A stretch of DNA of 12,486 nucleotides, taken from the NCBI GenBank assembly GCA_041484845.1, contig JBGPIK010000179.1:1-12486 (forward strand), given 5' to 3'. The position numbers and the translations under genes are program-made. The DNA comes from JBGPIK01 sp041484845 (lineage in GTDB: Bacteria > Desulfobacterota > Binatia > UBA9968). Shown here in pieces: positions 12,219 through 12,486 of this stretch (its first letter is position 1; each line of letters begins with the position of its first letter). The notes beneath the pieces were generated by a model, which searched no databases, was not told the origin of the DNA, and worked only from the letters and a program-made list of their open reading frames with translations.

Positions 12219-12452
12219 ATGTCTCGCTCTCTCAGCGCCGCGGTCATCACTGAAAAAGACTCTCTGTGGAACCGGCCGTTTTACTCGGCGGTTTTTCACT
12301 TCGGCGGCTCGGTCGGCGACGTTTTAAGACCGACGTTACTAATTCCCTGGGGAGAGGGAAAGGCTCCGAAACCGACAGGTTCCGGTCTGTGGCAGCCCCG
12401 CCCGACATCGAGCCTTTCCCTCGATTTACAGTTGAGCGGAGGAGGCATTTAA
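12219..12452 (+). CDS. Doubtful 77-aa ORF after the tape-measure gene
   Basis: The first 37 residues (MSRSLSAAVITEKDSLWNRP, then FYSAVFHFGGSVGDVLR) resemble the start of small phage tail proteins ('MSRtLSaA...ek'). The rest (PTLLIPWGEGKAPKPTGSGL onward) is low in information and coincides with a strong inverted repeat, so it may not be real protein. There is no ribosome site before the ATG. The TAA overlaps the next ATG (TAATG), which could mean coupling or chance. Either a short tail gene, or the 5' end of one interrupted by a structured element. Confidence 0.35.
   Translation: MSRSLSAAVITEKDSLWNRPFYSAVFHFGGSVGDVLRPTLLIPWGEGKAPKPTGSGLWQPRPTSSLSLDLQLSGGGI
12354..12422. repeat. 13-bp perfect inverted repeat with inner hairpin
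   Basis: GAGGGAAAGGCTC (12354-12366) pairs perfectly with GAGCCTTTCCCTC (12410-12422) across a 43-base loop that itself holds CCGAAACC (12366-12373), GACA and GGTTCCGG (12378-12385), one mismatch. Just upstream, GTCGG (12312-12316) can pair with CCGAC (12330-12334). As RNA this would be a multi-stem structure ending about 20 bases before the ribosome site of the next gene. No U-run follows, so it is not a standard terminator. Confidence 0.7.
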
Positions 12453-12486
12453 TGAAATCGTCTAAAACCAAAAAACCGGCCACGCC
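12452..12486 (+). CDS. Partial gene at the right edge
   Basis: The ATG at 12452 follows GGAGGAGG with 6-7 bases spacing, a strong ribosome site. The visible start is MKSSKTKKPAT, lysine-rich, and runs off the window. Too short to identify; by position probably the next tail or structural gene. Confidence 0.5.
   Translation, partial: MKSSKTKKPAT

Noticed and set aside
12354..12422. Cobalamin, c-di-GMP or other known riboswitch
   Set aside because: The conserved core boxes of these classes are not found; only the stem arrangement is striking.

Overview
The window looks like the early (left) arm of a Mu-like transposable prophage, running into what appears to be a tail gene. The GC-rich coding DNA, Shine-Dalgarno sites and a DUF4124-type exported protein suggest a proteobacterial host, but nothing here fixes the taxon. 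The diagnostic block is a DDE transposase (MuA-like), an ExeA/MuB-type AAA+ ATPase and a GemA/DUF1018-like protein, in that order on the minus strand. This is the Mu A-B-(gp16) order.

Layout. Positions 1-455 hold no convincing gene. They contain a nested-stem RNA-like fold (16-134) with a SAM-I-like 3' string, and a sigma70-like promoter (342-369) pointing at a small plus-strand gene (456-755). From 8945 down to 613 is a leftward array: a tiny XRE repressor, a RadC/JAB protein, an excisionase-type HTH protein, an unknown 273-aa protein, a zinc-finger protein, a DUF3102-like protein, transposase A, ATPase B, a GemA-like protein, a 45-aa basic peptide, an SprT-like HExxH zincin and a zinc-ribbon protein. 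Many junctions are tight (TGATG, ATGA, or a ribosome binding site inside the upstream gene), which fits an operon. From 9123 rightward lie an exported DUF4124 protein, a second HTH_17 protein overlapping (ATGA) a 711-aa tape-measure-like protein, a doubtful 77-aa ORF carrying a strong inverted repeat, and the start of another gene at 12452.

How it may work. Three copies of a 17-bp GATATCATTTYGTTACC-type site surround the 56-aa repressor gene. One lies inside its own promoter, whose predicted transcript starts at about the GTG codon, so the mRNA may be leaderless. The other two lie in promoter-like sequence ahead of radC and the leftward operon. I infer an autoregulated lysogeny switch controlling transposition functions. 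Unlike Mu, the repressor and the early genes point the same way.

Other features worth a second look: a 65-bp direct repeat that brackets the zincin gene and includes the start codons of two successive genes (a cassette-gain signature); a perfect 24-bp inverted repeat with a palindromic core that brackets a three-gene block; a duplicated 33-bp element ahead of the HTH gene; and a 13-bp perfect inverted repeat (12354-12422) just before the last gene.
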